NCBI RefSeq assembly: GCF_011745365.1
Contig: NW_024468912.1
Coordinates: 2,542,001 to 2,606,000 of the forward strand
DNA: 64,000 nt
Origin: Cryphonectria parasitica EP155
Taxonomy: Eukaryota; Ascomycota; Sordariomycetes; Diaporthales; Cryphonectriaceae
Reading direction: 5' to 3'
The notes beneath the pieces were generated by a model. The model saw nothing but the letters and a program-made list of their open reading frames with translations. It was not told the DNA's origin and did no database searches. The position numbers and the translations under genes were made by a program. Of this stretch, positions 24,944 to 37,658 are shown piece by piece; within the stretch, counting starts at the first letter, position 1; each line of letters opens with the position of its first letter.

Positions 24944-27773
24944 ATGAGGTTCAACATAGAGTGAGGTGTTCCCTACTGCTCTCCATTGCGAGATACACCA
25001 CTGACTCTGCCGACAGCGACCTGCCCGTGCTTTTCCCATATCCGAAAATCTATCCAGGTATGCGCCTGCCTCTTCTCTTGGTTGAAATCAGTAGTCGCAG
25101 GCTGGCATCGAGCTTACCGATAACAACAGAGCAATATGCCTACATGTGCGACCTCAAACGTACGCTAGACTCCCATCCTATCCTGTCCCTGCTTTATCGG
25201 CTCCAGTGCTGACTGTACATACTACCTCTTCAGGGACCCTCGATGCGGGTGGCCACTGTGTGTTGGAGATGCCCTCGGGTACTGGGAAGACCATCTCGCT
25301 GCTGTCGTTGATCGTCGCTTACCAGCAGTACTACCCGGAGAAGCGGAAACTTGTCTACTGCTCCCGTACCATGTCCGAGATCGAGAAGGCCTTGGCCGAG
25401 CTGAAGGCCCTCATGAAATACCGCACCGACCAGCTCGGCTACGAGGAGGAGTTCAGGGGCCTGGGCTTGACCAGCCGAAAGAACCTCTGTCTCCACCCCT
25501 CCGTCAAGCGGGAGAAGAGCGGAAACGTTGTCGACGCCCGTTGCCGGAGCCTGACGGCTGGTTTTGTGAAGGAGAAGAAGGAGCGTGGCGAGGATGTCGA
25601 ACTCTGCGTCTACCATGACGTATGTCCTTGTCCTTCTTGCTGTCTCTATACTGCCGTTTTTGCTGATGTGCATAGAATCTTGACCTTCTCGAGGCTCACA
25701 ACCTCATACCAAACGGCGTCTGGACCTTTGATGGTCTCTTGCGCTATGGCGAGCAGCACCAACAATGTCCTTACTTCACAGCGCGTCGCATGGTGAGAGC
25801 TCTCACTCCCCACTCGTTCGCTGTTATCTTCACACCTTCCAGAGATGCTGACGGAACTGTAGATGCAATTCTGCAACGTGATCATCTACTCATATCACTA
25901 TCTGCTCGACCCCAAAATCGCGGAGCGCGTCTCCAAGGACTTGTCCAAAGACTGCATTGTCGTCTTTGACGAGGCTCATAACATCGACAACGTCTGCATC
26001 GAGTCGCTAAGCACTGACATCACTGAGGATTCGCTAAGGAAGGCTACGCGTGGCGCTCAAAATCTCGAGACAAAGATCAACCACATGAGAGAGACTGATC
26101 AGCGGGCGCTTGAGAACGAGTACCAGAAGCTGGTGGACGGTCTCAGAGAGGCAGATGAGGCTCGCCAAGAGGATGCTCTCATGGCAAACCCTGGTGAGTA
26201 CTGAGAACTCGTTCACGTTCTCTTGCGGGTCTGCTGACGTTGTGCACAGTATTGCCTGAGGACTTGTTGAAGGAGGCAGTACCCGGCAACATACGTAGGG
26301 CGGAGCATTTCGTGGCCTTTTTAAAGAGGTTCATTGAGTATCTAAAGGTTCGAGCTTTGCCCAAGATATCCTCCAAGGCCGCTCTCACTGACAACTGCGG
26401 CTTTCCAGACGCGTATGAAGGTCCGACAGGTCATCTCCGAGACGCCGCCCTCGTTCCTCGCCCACCTGAAGGAGTTTACCTTCATCGAAAAGAAACCGCT
26501 CAGATTCTGTGCCGAACGCCTCACGTCCCTCGTCAGAACACTCGAGCTCACCAACATCGAGGACTATCAGCCCTTACAGGAGGTAGCTACCTTTGCTACA
26601 CTTGTTGCCACCTACGAGAAGGGGTTTCTTCTTATTTTGGAGCCGTATGAGTCCGACACGGCCGAGGTACCTAACCCTGTCCTCCACTTCACCTGCCTAG
26701 ACGCAGCCATTGCCATCAAACCCGTATTTGATCGATTCAGCTCTGTTATCATCACCTCCGGTACCATATCGCCCCTCGAGATGTACCCAAAGATGCTGGG
26801 CTTCACCACGGTGGTCCAAGAGTCATACAGCATGACGCTGGCTCGGCGGTCTTTTTTGCCAATGATAGTGACAAGGGGCAGCGACCAGGCTGCCATTTCT
26901 ACCAGCTTCCAGGTGCGCAACGAGCCGAGTGTGGTGCGCAACTATGGCAATCTCTTAACGGAGTTTGCCAAGACCACACCGGATGGCCTCGTTGTCTTCT
27001 TCCCGTCCTACCTGTACATGGAATCCATTATCAGTATGTGGCAGGGTATGGGCATCTTGAACGAGGTCTGGAAGTACAAACTCATACTCGTCGAGACTCC
27101 GGACGCCCAGGAGACCTCACTCGCACTAGAAACATACCGCACTGCATGCTGCAACGGTCGCGGTGCCGTCTTGTTGTGTGTCGCTCGAGGGAAGGTATCA
27201 GAGGGCATCGACTTCGATCACCAGTACGGCCGAACAGTGCTGTGCATGGGCGTCCCCTTCCAGTACACGGAATCCCGTATTCTCAAGGCTCGCCTGGAAT
27301 TCCTGAGGGAGACCTACCGCATCCGAGAGAACGACTTCCTGTCCTTCGACGCCATGCGTCACGCGGCGCAGTGTCTCGGACGAGTGTTGAGGGGCAAAGA
27401 CGATTACGGCATCATGGTGCTGGCAGACAGGCGATTCCAGAAGAAGCGAGGGCAGCTCCCAAAATGGATCAACCAGGCTCTGTTGGACTCTGACAGCAAC
27501 CTCAGCACAGATATGGCAGTCAGCAGTGCCAGGCGTTTTTTAAGAAGCATGGCACAGCCTTTCAGGGCCAAGGACCAGGAGGGAATAAGTACCTGGAGCG
27601 AATCTGACCTCAAGAAGCACCAGGAGCAGCTCGACGAGCAGCAGATACAAGAACTAAGGGATGCACAAGTCAACGGAGCTGGTACCTTCAACCAGCAGGC
27701 AGCAGGAGAGGGGTTTGATTACTTCGGGGATGATGATCTGGATGACGGTTTGATGGAGATTGATGGCTTGTAA
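24944..27773 (+). CDS. RAD3: TFIIH DNA helicase Rad3/XPD
   Basis: 5'-3' DNA helicase of TFIIH, acting in nucleotide excision repair and as a structural part of the general transcription factor. Eight exons (24944-24960, 25017-25057, 25130-25159, 25234-25619, 25676-25792, 25863-26193, 26250-26347, 26409-27773) keep frame throughout and give 794 residues, near yeast Rad3 (778). The start [20 protein letters not shown] matches the family. Walker A MPSGTGKT places the lysine at residue 48 and DEAH is at 233-236. Cysteines in NLCLHP, DARCRS, ELCVYHD and QCPYF are the expected four iron-sulfur ligands. Motifs V/VI appear as [12 protein letters not shown] and [14 protein letters not shown]. The C terminus is acidic. 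The seventh intron has a weak GTTCGA donor. The 3' end lies 63 bp from that of TYW4. Confidence 0.97.
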
Positions 27774-27836
27774 ATTAGGTCTCATGTGGTGATTGACGCT
27801 GGTACTGCTACCGATCACCCTTTTGGCTCGTTATGC

Positions 27837-30800
27837 TCAAGGATCTAGAATCCTTGCCTTCTCGGCCAACTCCTCTGCTAGTCTGAGCAAGTAGAATTGC
27901 TTGCAAGAATCAGGAACTTTGCCAAAGGCATTCACTATCCGGTTAAGATCTTGTCGTCCTCTGTCATACGCGCCAAGGTCCCTATTACCATAGACATCGC
28001 GCCCTACTGCATAGTTGCCGGGATCAAGACTGCGAAAGAACACGTTGACGGCGATAGAGGGGCTGGCAGTCGGCTCAGCGGTGTGCAACCACTGTGATAT
28101 ATTTTTAGTGTTGAGGATCTTGTAGAGGAAGCATGCTGGTACAGATGCGACTCTTGGGGGGGGGGGGGCAATCAAGATACAATTAAAGATGACTGGGATA
28201 GCCCGGAATGAAATACAGAGGGGGATTTTTCTCAAAGGGAATTACTTACAAGGGGCGGAATGTATAAGATGTCACCCGGGTTCAGATCCGCTTCCATTGG
28301 ATGGGTAGATGCCAAAGCGGATGACTCGAGAGAGGAAAAAACGTCGATGCTGGAACTCGAAGCTCCAGGTGCGAAGGACAGGTGAGTGATGTCCGAAGGC
28401 GGAAACAAGACCATCCGCTTCGACCCACTGATTTGACAGTACACATTGGCTTGCACATCTGGTATTCAGGCGTCATGAGCAACTGACGAAGAGAAGCAAA
28501 GAGGTGGTGGTAGGCTGGTCTCCAAAGACGTACCGTAGTGAAGCCACATATTGACCGGCCCGGAAATCCGGAGTATTGAGCTGTGCAAATTGTCTTTGCA
28601 TGCGCGCAGCGGATCGGGCAAGATGAAGTCAGAAGTCAGCATTGGGAAATCCCGCTCGAGACTTGCTGCCTGATCAGCTGGGGCGTCCGCGGATAGAGCA
28701 CGCAAGTAGAGCTGTCTACCGCTCTCCACCTCCTTTGCAAACTCGCCAAAGTCCATGGTCGTATACCGAAAGTTCTTGGCGTTGAAGTCCATGTTCTTTG
28801 ACTGGGACTCGTGGACGACCACCTAGGTAGGTATTTTGAAACATCCTCATCAGCTATGTGCTCATTCTCATTTGTCCCAGTTGAGCTTATGCCTGCCTAC
28901 CTTGCGACGTTCCCCTATGCAATGCGTCAGGTAACGCAAACTCCATGTAGCAAGACACGGCCCGAGATTGAGTCTCTCTAGGATAACAGGAAGACCGTCC
29001 GCGATGAGTTTCTCGAAGGCCTCTTCTGATTCCACAGAGACGCGCCGGATGCGTTGCACCTCTGCGATCTGATCAGGGCTGACCTGAGGCTTCTGCACGT
29101 CTCCTGGCGGCGATTGGACAATCTCGCCACTCTGTACGAACTGCCACTTTAAGTCCTCTAGACTTAGGCCATCCGATCTCGCTCCAGGCAGGCTGAGTGT
29201 ATATATGCTCTTTGTCCCTGGGAAGAAACGTTAGGATGGCTTGACAAGTAGTCGGGAAGAGGGGGCGCATACAGAAAGTTCCCATGGAAAAACAAGTGGC
29301 TGCTCCGCCCAATATAACGATTTCTCGTTCTCCTGTGAGTACTGCACTTGATCCGATGAGCAGAGGACGGGGGTTCCCCGAGGCTGTGATATTCAGCCCC
29401 GTGGCTGCCCGTATCTCCGTCTCAGAAGTAGTGAAGACAGTTATGTCACCCACGCGACTGATTATGCCATCACTACCGACACCGCCGATGAGTATCATTC
29501 TATCAGCATCCTGTACGTACGAAGCTCCAAACCTGGACAGGAGGTCGAACGTGTCAGCGCCACGTATTGCGGCAGGAGTGAAGGTAATGATCGGAGCCTG
29601 AGAATGCCCGTCAGTACCATTGTGACGAAGATGCGTGGACAGGGTACACCCACCTGGTCATTGTCAAATGTGAGGTTCCACGCCAGTGTCTGTCTGACAA
29701 TCGTGCCACTGCTTGAGAGGCCGCCAGCCACGAAGCCATAAAATACTGGACGGATCCCTGATTTCCGACCGCAGCAGGCGAGCGTCGCGCCAAATCTTAG
29801 GTCTGGGCGAGTCGAGCCTCCAACCAGGCAACTGAGCCAGCCCCTTTCGGGGTGATATACAGTGATCAGATCCGAAAGCCCTGTCGCCCCTGATCTTCCA
29901 CCAAAGACGAGGGCCAAGGAAGAGCTGGCTAGCCTACAAGCGGAATGCCTGTAGAGAGGGACAGCAAGATTGTGTGTGCGTTCCCATCTCTGGGAGTCTT
30001 GCTTGAAAAGCCAGCAATCGCTCATCGCTTTCGCAGGCGACGATCGACCACCGGTGAGCAGAACTCCGTGTTGCCCTATATCGGTCAAGGTAAAGCACAT
30101 GCGACTCGATGGCCCCCCGTGAGCCTGCACATGTTGGCCACGGAGGCGGCCTTGGCGAGTGTAAATGTCGTACGACGGGAGGCGGGTGGAGCTCCCCAGT
30201 CCTAAACAGTTAAAAATCGACTCGTGTCCAAGAGCATCGACTGTGAGCATGGCCTTTCCAAATCGGCGAAGACCATGTTGACCAGGAAGTTTACTGTAAT
30301 GCGTCTCGACCGCCATCGATGAAATGGACGACCTAGGATTGTTGGGAGGGGTTGTCGAGAGTCCACCGCCGTAATTCTTAGCATGGAGAAGAACATAGTG
30401 ACTCCCGAATAGAACAAACTCCTGGAATGGCTTTTCGTCAGCATATACAGACAGTATTACTGTTTGAGGAGGTTGACAAAGGGGTCCCACCAGAAACTCC
30501 AGTTGAAAGACGTACTTCCCATTCGTCGAATGGCTCAATATGATCCAGCTCTCGGCGGTGATCTGGTGTCAAGAAGGTCTCATCGCTCCAGGCAGACCAT
30601 AAGGACTGGGCGTTTATCGAGGACCAACCCTTGTTCCTGAAGCGGGCGCACTGTTGGGGGATCGTGGGATAGGTGGTCACCGACTTGATTGGCGTTGACA
30701 GCTTGTCGAAATGGCCCGTCATAGTGCTGGCGAAAGGGTGATCAGGGCCGTCTGGCAGGATTTGCTCGAGCAGACAAAATTCGGCTGGATAGGTGGTCAG

Positions 30801-31644
30801 CATTGATGTGGGCATAGAATGCTCTCGACTGTTGAGCCTTTTGATGTCAGTTCTACAGGGGCAAAGGGCGAGAGCAAAATACCTTGGCCAAGACTGCCGG
30901 CCCATTGTATGACCGAGTCAGCAGCATCCGTTTCCATGTAAGTTATCGAGACCTCGGCAACAAACATGAAGAGGCAGTCTCGTACATTAAGCAGAGAGCC
31001 TAAGGTGGCCTCGAGTGTGGCTGTCTGGCGGAGATCACAGCCCACCTGATAGTACCGATCGCTGCGCAAGAACACATGTGGATCAGCGTCTGCGGCATCG
31101 ACGTGTGATAGATGAGACATCAACTCAGGCGTGTTGAGCACAACCTGACGTTTCCTCTGGATGAGGTGTGGGAAGTCGATATCGACAAAGACTGCTCCGG
31201 AGCTGGTGCAATCTTCCGGATAACGAGTCCAACACTGCCAGGGGATGACATCGCTAGAGGAGAACAAATCAGCTGTTGTCCAGCAGAAGACAGCACTGGC
31301 GTGAGCGGGTGGAAGGAGAGGACGAGGACTGCGTACCTGCCACAGCCAAGATTCACGATAACTTTGGTCTTGGGAGAGGGCTGTTTCAAAAAGTTGCGCA
31401 GAGTGACGTCGATGACATGAAGCCTGAGGTGATAGCCCCTGTTGATCAGAGGTGCTCTCCGCTGGAATTTGTTGACGAAGAAGCGGAAGAAATGTGGTTC
31501 GTTGGGGTAGTAGAGGCGCTCGACACTCCTCTTCGAGACGATGCTGCTGTTGTTGGTGGCCATGACCAGCAAATCATCACCCTTTGCGGCGCCCAGGGTA
31601 GGGGCTTGACTGGTGCCATGATCTTGCCGTTTTTGTGAGCCCAT
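27837..31644 (-). CDS. PPM2: tRNA wybutosine-synthesising protein 4 (LCM-Kelch-JmjC)
   Basis: Tyw4 (Ppm2 in yeast) completes wybutosine at position 37 of tRNA-Phe by AdoMet-dependent carboxymethylation and methoxycarbonylation. Nine exons (31337-31644, 30883-31253, 30516-30784, 29654-30421, 29273-29597, 28901-29217, 28534-28822, 28250-28458, 27837-28091) join in frame to 1036 residues. The N-terminal leucine-carboxyl-methyltransferase domain has VIVNLGCG, PWQCWTRYP and FCLLEQILPDGPDHPF. The middle has Kelch-like repeats (GVLLTGGRS, LALVFGGRSG, REIVILGGAA). The C-terminal JmjC domain has LHYDVQANVYCQISG, GDILYIPPLWLHTA and SIAVNVFFRSL. Several donors are GTAC/GTAG types; branch TGCTGAC is visible in introns 2 and 3. 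The last intron contains 13 consecutive C on the coding strand. Each junction was placed by eye. Confidence 0.93.
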
Positions 31645-32791
31645 GGCCTAGTCCTTGAGAGCAAGGAGGGGGGAGAAATAGCATGAGCTGAGTAAGGCCA
31701 ACACGAAAGGAAAAAGAAAACGGCTCTGAAGCCGTGGGGATGCCTCCTCCAGTGGGAAGTGTGAGGAGAAGATTTTGCAGCGCCAATCCAGCAAAAGAAT
31801 TTTATACAGCAATGACCAGCAGAAGAAGGGTCGAGGTGAGATGGTATCTGGGCATATGCATGATAAGTAGAACCAATCTATTCAAGTCAACAAATACATT
31901 CTTGACCACTGTCATTTCACGGTGAAGGTTTTACTCTTCAGAGCAGTCTTGGGACATGAGAAGAAGAGTTGAATGTGCTCTACGGACGGCCTGAGGACAG
32001 GATGACCCTGGCCAATTTGGTGTAGCGGGATCTCTTACAGAGCCCTTTGGGCCTCCGAGTTGGTCTCTTTAGCATCTCTTTTGTTTGAATGAGACACAAA
32101 ACGCTACTGTGATGCATTCTGTTCCTTTGTATCCAACTTGAGGCCTCGTATTTCCCCCCCTTCGAAATACCCTCTCTCTCTCTCTCTCCTAAACTTGAGA
32201 AAACTACCACAGTATGTTGTTGTGCTGTGCTCTGAACTCGATATGCTATGTATGTGCTTAAAGGGGTTAGTAGACAGGGGGCCAAGGGTACAGGGGATCT
32301 TGACAGGGCATGCTAGTATCGTACAGTGGTAGTGACCTGTTGTAGTACATAGCACATGGTACCTTTAGTAGCTTGAACCTTGGCCCACAAGGGAGCTAGC
32401 CGGACGACAGAGGGGGCACGGGAACGGAAGCTTCTCGATTTATCGTCCGTCACGCCGCTTTTGAGCCCCTCAACTGGCCCAGCATTGACGTCCTCTTCTT
32501 TTTACCTCTCGTATGACCCTTGGCTGCTGACTGTCCTGGTTGCACGTGTCTAGCACTCATACCTTCAACCTGCCCAGTCATCGTCGACAAGTCGCTGGAC
32601 TCGAAAACTCACCGTCCCCATCGTTCTGGTTTCGCCCTGCGTTGAGCCGCCTCCTGACGACCTTCTTTGCTGGCGTGGAGGCATGCCTCGGCGCCTCGAG
32701 ATTTGCCAATTCTACTAGTCCATCTGATCTGTGTATACCATCAAGTGTGCTTTTATCGATTGGCTGCTAGCCCGCAGCGTTCTCCGGCGAA
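31645..32791. promoter_or_regulatory. TYW4/ATG18 divergent promoter region
   Basis: 1147 bp between two start codons facing apart. A CT microsatellite occupies about 32171-32189. The part near ATG18 is pyrimidine-rich with repeated CCTC and GTCC words. No specific site was identified and no gene is seen. Confidence 0.5.
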
Positions 32792-34455
32792 ATGGCTGCG
32801 GCCAACCTCAACTTCATCACCTTCAACCAAGATCACAGCTGTCTCGCAGTCGGCATGTCTACTACCCTGATGTGGCACCTAGCCACCTGCTCTCCTGGAT
32901 GTGCCTGTTCTCCTGCTAACTCCTGCCTCTCTCCTCGACAGGCACCTCGAGAGGTTTTCGCATCTACCATACCGATCCCTTTTCTAAGATCTTCAGCAGC
33001 GACGATGGCAACGTTTCGATCATCGAGATGCTATTCTCCACCTCCCTCGTCGCCCTCGTCCTATCCCCACGCCATCTCATAATACAGAATACAAAGGTCC
33101 GTCAGCCCTTTACCTCCTTTTCAGTATACCGTGCTTGCTTGCTGGCTGGCTGACTGTCCTGAGCAGAGGGCGTCCGTAATATGCGAACTCACTTTCCGTT
33201 CCGCCGTCCTTGCCGTCCGTCTGAACCGCCGCCGCCTAGCTGTTGTTCTTGAGGAGGAAATCTACCTCTACGATATTGCCAACATGACCCTGCTCTATGT
33301 CATCACTACTTCTCCGAACCCGTCTGCGATATGCGCGCTGTCACCATCTTCCGAGAACTGCTATATTGCCTACCCACTACCTAAGCCCAGGGAGGATACG
33401 GGCGAGAGACGACCGCAGCACGCCCCTCCCCTCTCGACCTACGTCCCACCAACGTCTGGAGATGTTCTCATTTTCGACGCCGTGACTCTCAAGGCCGTTA
33501 ACGTCATCGAGGCACATCGCTCTCCGCTTTCCTGCATCGCCCTGAACAGCGAAGGCACGCTTCTGGCGACCGCTTCCGAGACGGGTACCATCGTCCGCGT
33601 CTTCTCTGTGCCGCGAGGCCAGAAGCTGTATCAGTTCCGCCGCGGCACCTACCCGTCAACCATCTACAGCATGTCTTTCAATCTCAGCTCCACGCTTTTG
33701 TGCGTCTCCTCGACTTCAGACACCGTCCATATATTCCGGCTTTCCGGAACGGCGGCAGTGGACCGAAACGCTGTGGCTGCTGGGGCAGGGCCGGGGGCGA
33801 TGGATCACTCCTCGTCACCGCGTGCGAATCGTTGGTCCCGGTCACGGTCACGATCACAGAGCTATGACAGCGGCAACGATGATTCGCCCGGCAGCGTGAC
33901 GGGTTCCCCGCGTAGCGACGCCGCCGAGATAGCAGGAATTTCGGCGAATAACGGGTCCGGTGGGCCTACTTCTTCTGCAAATCGGAGACAGAGCGGTTCT
34001 TTCAGCAGCATGTTGCGGAGGTCCTCGCAGCTGATGGGAAGAAGTGTGGCTGGCGTTGTTGGGTCGTATCTCCCGCAGACAGTGACAGAGATGTGGGAAC
34101 CCCTGCGTGACTTCGCCTTCATCAAAATACCAAAGGTGTCATCGGCGTCTCCAACTAACAAGGGCGCCCCTCCACCGGGTCCCTCTACTCTCATCTACCC
34201 CAATGGGCCCATGCGAAGTGTTGTCGCCATGAGCAGTAGCAGCCCCCAGGTTATGGTTGTGACAAGTGACGGGGGTTTCTACGTTTTCAATATCGATATG
34301 GAGCACGGCGGTGAAGGCTACCTTGTCCGTCAGTTCTCGTAAGTTGTCCTGCTCATCTGCTTTTCGATTACGCTTGAGCATTATGGCTGACCCCGTTGAC
34401 GAGCATCAGTGTTCTTGAGGGTGATGACAAACTTGACGCCTCTTTCAATCCCTAG
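32792..34455 (+). CDS. ATG18: Autophagy PROPPIN Atg18
   Basis: WD-repeat beta-propeller that binds PI3P and PI(3,5)P2 and works in autophagosome formation and vacuole retrieval. Four exons (32792-32852, 32942-33096, 33167-34338, 34410-34455) encode 477 residues. The signature FRRG phosphoinositide motif is at residues 229-232. Family segments are [41 protein letters not shown] and [20 protein letters not shown]. The first intron only fits if a GC donor is used (TCG|GCATGT, acceptor GACAG, branch TGCTAAC), which restores the conserved VGTSRGF. A long Ser-rich loop (about residues 275-365, with RSRSRSQS) sits in the position of the phosphorylatable loop of the propeller. The last exon is 46 nt. 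Confidence 0.94.
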
Positions 34456-35256
34456 ATGGCGGGTCTTTGGCCTTTCTGGCTTGCTGCGATTTGAATATGG
34501 AAAACGCGAGGGGTATCCGCAACCCCGAATTTGCATCGGATGCTCATTTCCAGAGATTTGACTTTTCAGGACCGGCGCTCAGGGGTTCAGGCCATGTCAT
34601 TTCCAGCCAATTCTGTTTTCCCCAGGGCCTAGAGGGCTTTTTGAGTTCCTGAAACTCTTTCCATCAATCATATTATCAACTTGGAAGATGATGTCCAAGT
34701 CTGTCTATGTAGCATATAGAGTGCTCTCCGAAGAGTGCTCTCGAACCCGTCAATGATACCCTACCCCCTTTGGCTGTGCTATTTGTCTCGTCACTACGGT
34801 CTCTTGTTGACCTACGGTGGATGAATGGTATGGAACTTCTAATAAGGATCCTGCACATGCGGACGGCGATTTGCCTGGAGACAAAGCGCAAGCAGCTTAA
34901 GCCATGCATGAGGTGGCACTCTGAAGAAAGTCCACCAAGGTAACGAAAAGCCCGCATAGCGGGCATGACAAATCCTAATTGATTGTGTGCGTCGCCATAT
35001 CGGCCCAAAAAATGTTGTAATCAGAATACATAGCTCCATCATGAAGGGATGCTCCGTATTTTGAGACCATCCGACTCCCCTCAGAAGGGTCCCCAGCAAA
35101 TATGGTCTGCCATCCATCCATCCGTCCATCAATCATGATTCCCAAAGCATGTGGCCGTTTCGTAAATCGTAAAGAAGTCGTTTCTGTAACCTAGCCCACC
35201 ACATGGGGCTGTTTTCTCTCCTGAGCAAGGGCCGGCCATGCCACGGCAACTGGGTA
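34456..35256. other. Intergenic between ATG18 and PPS1 3' ends
   Basis: 801 bp between convergent genes. No credible frame or repeat beyond short CATCC iterations near 35112-35135. Only 3' UTR sequence is expected. Confidence 0.5.
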
Positions 35257-37561
35257 TCATCTTGCATAGGGCCGATTCATCAGGGCGATTTCCCTCGCGA
35301 TCTCAGCCCACTCCAGCTCTCGTTTGACCACGGGTAATCCAGCCGCACCCGCCTCAGCAGATTTTCTGCACCTCAGGGTCTCCTCCCACTTCAGCAGCTC
35401 GTATGCAAAGCGCAGATGTGGTTGGATGATGACGTTCAGCCTTCGCGCGCGAACAAAACAATAGGCACGGGGAAAGGAGAGGTCCAGGGCTCGCATGACC
35501 TCGGCAATACATATGGTTGCACTGCGAGAAACACCCACGCGGCAATGCACAAGTGTCGCAGTGCCGTTTTTCCGACCCCGATCTGTTCAAAGTAACACGT
35601 TAGCCAATCGTGCCTCAGCGGTACTAGAGCCGAGCGTAGACTGTATTGTGTGCCTGCGGGCTAAGAGAAACCGGTGGTGAAGCCGAACAAAGGACCAGCC
35701 CGCTATGCCATAGCATGCGCCCAGAGATCCTTCCAGTAGAAGAGATTTGTGGTCTTGAGTGGAGTGGCTTACCTATAAACTCGAGACACCGCTCGAATTG
35801 GTCCGTCAAAGGATCTATACCATTATCTTGGACATCTTGAATGGCACACACGTTCTCAGGCCCCCAACGCTCCAGCTCTCCATCGCGCCACATGGCCGAC
35901 TCTCCCACGCTAAGGAGCTGCCCTATCCCCAGAGCACTCAAGAGCTCGGGGTTGTTGGCGTGAGTGAGATTGCCCAAGTACAAATAGGGTAGAATCCGGC
36001 TCGGGAACGACCCATCAAGACCCGGTAGCCAGTCGGGTTCGTCGGCAGCCAGTGCGTCTATCTCCGAGGGGGTTTTGGCCACGAGAGCGGGCGAGTTCGA
36101 TAGTAGACGAGGAGCAATGGAAGTCAAAAGAGAGACGTCGGCTGGATATGCAAAAAAGTTGCGCCCGAGGGTAGTATGTAGATTCAGCCAGGCGTCCGGA
36201 ATAGAGCGGCCAGAGCTGAAGCTGTAATAAGCAATCCCTAACATGGTGGACTCGGTGTACCCATCACCGCAGTGGATGAGAATCTTGTGGGGTCGGCATC
36301 TAGGTGACGATTGGTGTGCCTGGTTTACCATTACGGCGTCACCATCCTCATCGTTCTCGCTGTCGGAGGGTGACGGACAGGTGCCGTGTGCGAGGTGGTA
36401 TATCCACCTGCACGTCTCGACAATGCCGTCGGCCTCCGCATGTGACCACGAGGAAGGAAGGATACTTCCAGACGAGGGGAAGTCAAGGCAGGCTTGCGTC
36501 CCGTCCACCCTGCCTTCGGCAATGTCTCGTAAGGTGGCAGGGCAGAGACGACCCAGGTCACTGCACTCAATCGACAGGTCAAAGGCATCCAACCCATCCT
36601 CGTCCGAGCCGCGATCGAGTGTGGGACCCATCCAGACATTGTGGGCAATCTCAGACGGCTTCGTCATGATAAACATCTCCCTGCGCTCCTGATGGACAAA
36701 GTCGAGGACATGGCCTGTCAAGAGCCCGTCAGAGTCGACAGCCACGAGATGGGGATATTTCTCTTCAAATTCACGAAAGGAACTTGTACACAGGAAAGTA
36801 TTGTATGTCGGTATAGGGTGGCCCTGGACATCATGCCTGTCTCGCCACCTCTGCTGGGCCGCGGCGATATCCCTCGCCATCTTGCGCGACGCGTGCACGT
36901 CGTCCCCATAGACAACAACGTCCGAAGTCATGGCGGATTTCGCGGCCTGGATCTGAAAATTCCTGACCGAGAAGCCATCCCTCGGGTCGACATCTTGGAA
37001 CTCGGGGACGGAGGAGCAGTGCATAAATTCATGGGGAGAGATGGCCCCCTTCAGCCGGGAGACGCTCAAGTCGCCGTCTGTCTTGACCAGAGCAATGCCG
37101 CGCAGGCAGCAGGGTGTCTTCCTCGCGCTCCGGTTCCGGGCAGCAAAGAACGACTGCTGCAGGTGATTGAGAGGGTGCAGGCCGTGCAGCCATGGGAAGA
37201 CCTGAGCGGGCGCCGGGAGGGGTTGGCGGGAGAGGTGGTCCAGAGCCTCGGCGATCTGCGCAGCAGATATCTCGTAGACGGCGGCGGATACTGAGCTGAC
37301 ACGGTTGAAGTTTGTTGGGGGATAGAGGAGAGACTGCTGCAGACCCTGTTCTCGTCTCCCCGGGGATGGAGGAGGAGTGGCAGGATCCTGTTGCGGGACA
37401 GGCCCGGGAGGACAGATTGGTATATGTTTGTTAGGGACTGCGGGTGGGCACGGCTCAGGCTGGTCCTCGAGAGTGTCGATGCCCAGGGCGGAGGAGAGAC
37501 TGGCGATGGAGGATGAGGGTCGGTGGGGAGGGAGAGGTCTAGGGAGGGCGATAGTAGCCAT
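35257..37561 (-). CDS. PPS1: Dual-specificity protein phosphatase (Pps1-like)
   Basis: Predicted Tyr/Ser/Thr phosphatase; the yeast relative Pps1 has a role linked to DNA replication control. Exons 35773-37561 and 35257-35582 (intron 190 nt, donor GTAAGC, acceptor ACAG) encode 704 residues. The start chosen is MATIALPRPLPPHRP at 37561; an in-frame ATG at 37618 adds 19 residues without family character. The catalytic P-loop is HCRVGVSRS with Cys610 and Arg616; the segment NGIDPLTDQFERCLEFI before it carries the DSP-type acidic residues. The intron falls 12 codons before the active site. Upstream, the stretch with KILIHCGDGYTESTMLGIAY forms a second CX5R-like site (HCGDGYTE) that lacks the arginine, which is how Pps1 proteins look. 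Pro-rich N-terminal 100 residues are probably disordered. Confidence 0.9.
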
Positions 37562-37631
37562 ATGATTGAGCGAGGTCGAGGCGGCGTGAGGGGATTTAAG
37601 GCGAGAACTCCAATGCACCCTTTTCTCCCTG

Positions 37632-37658
37632 GCTCTCTCTTTCTCTCTCTCTCTCTCT
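37632..37658. repeat. (CT)n microsatellite
   Basis: Nearly pure CT dinucleotide run about 75 bp upstream of the phosphatase start codon; on the coding strand it is a GA tract in the 5' leader or promoter. Confidence 0.95.
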
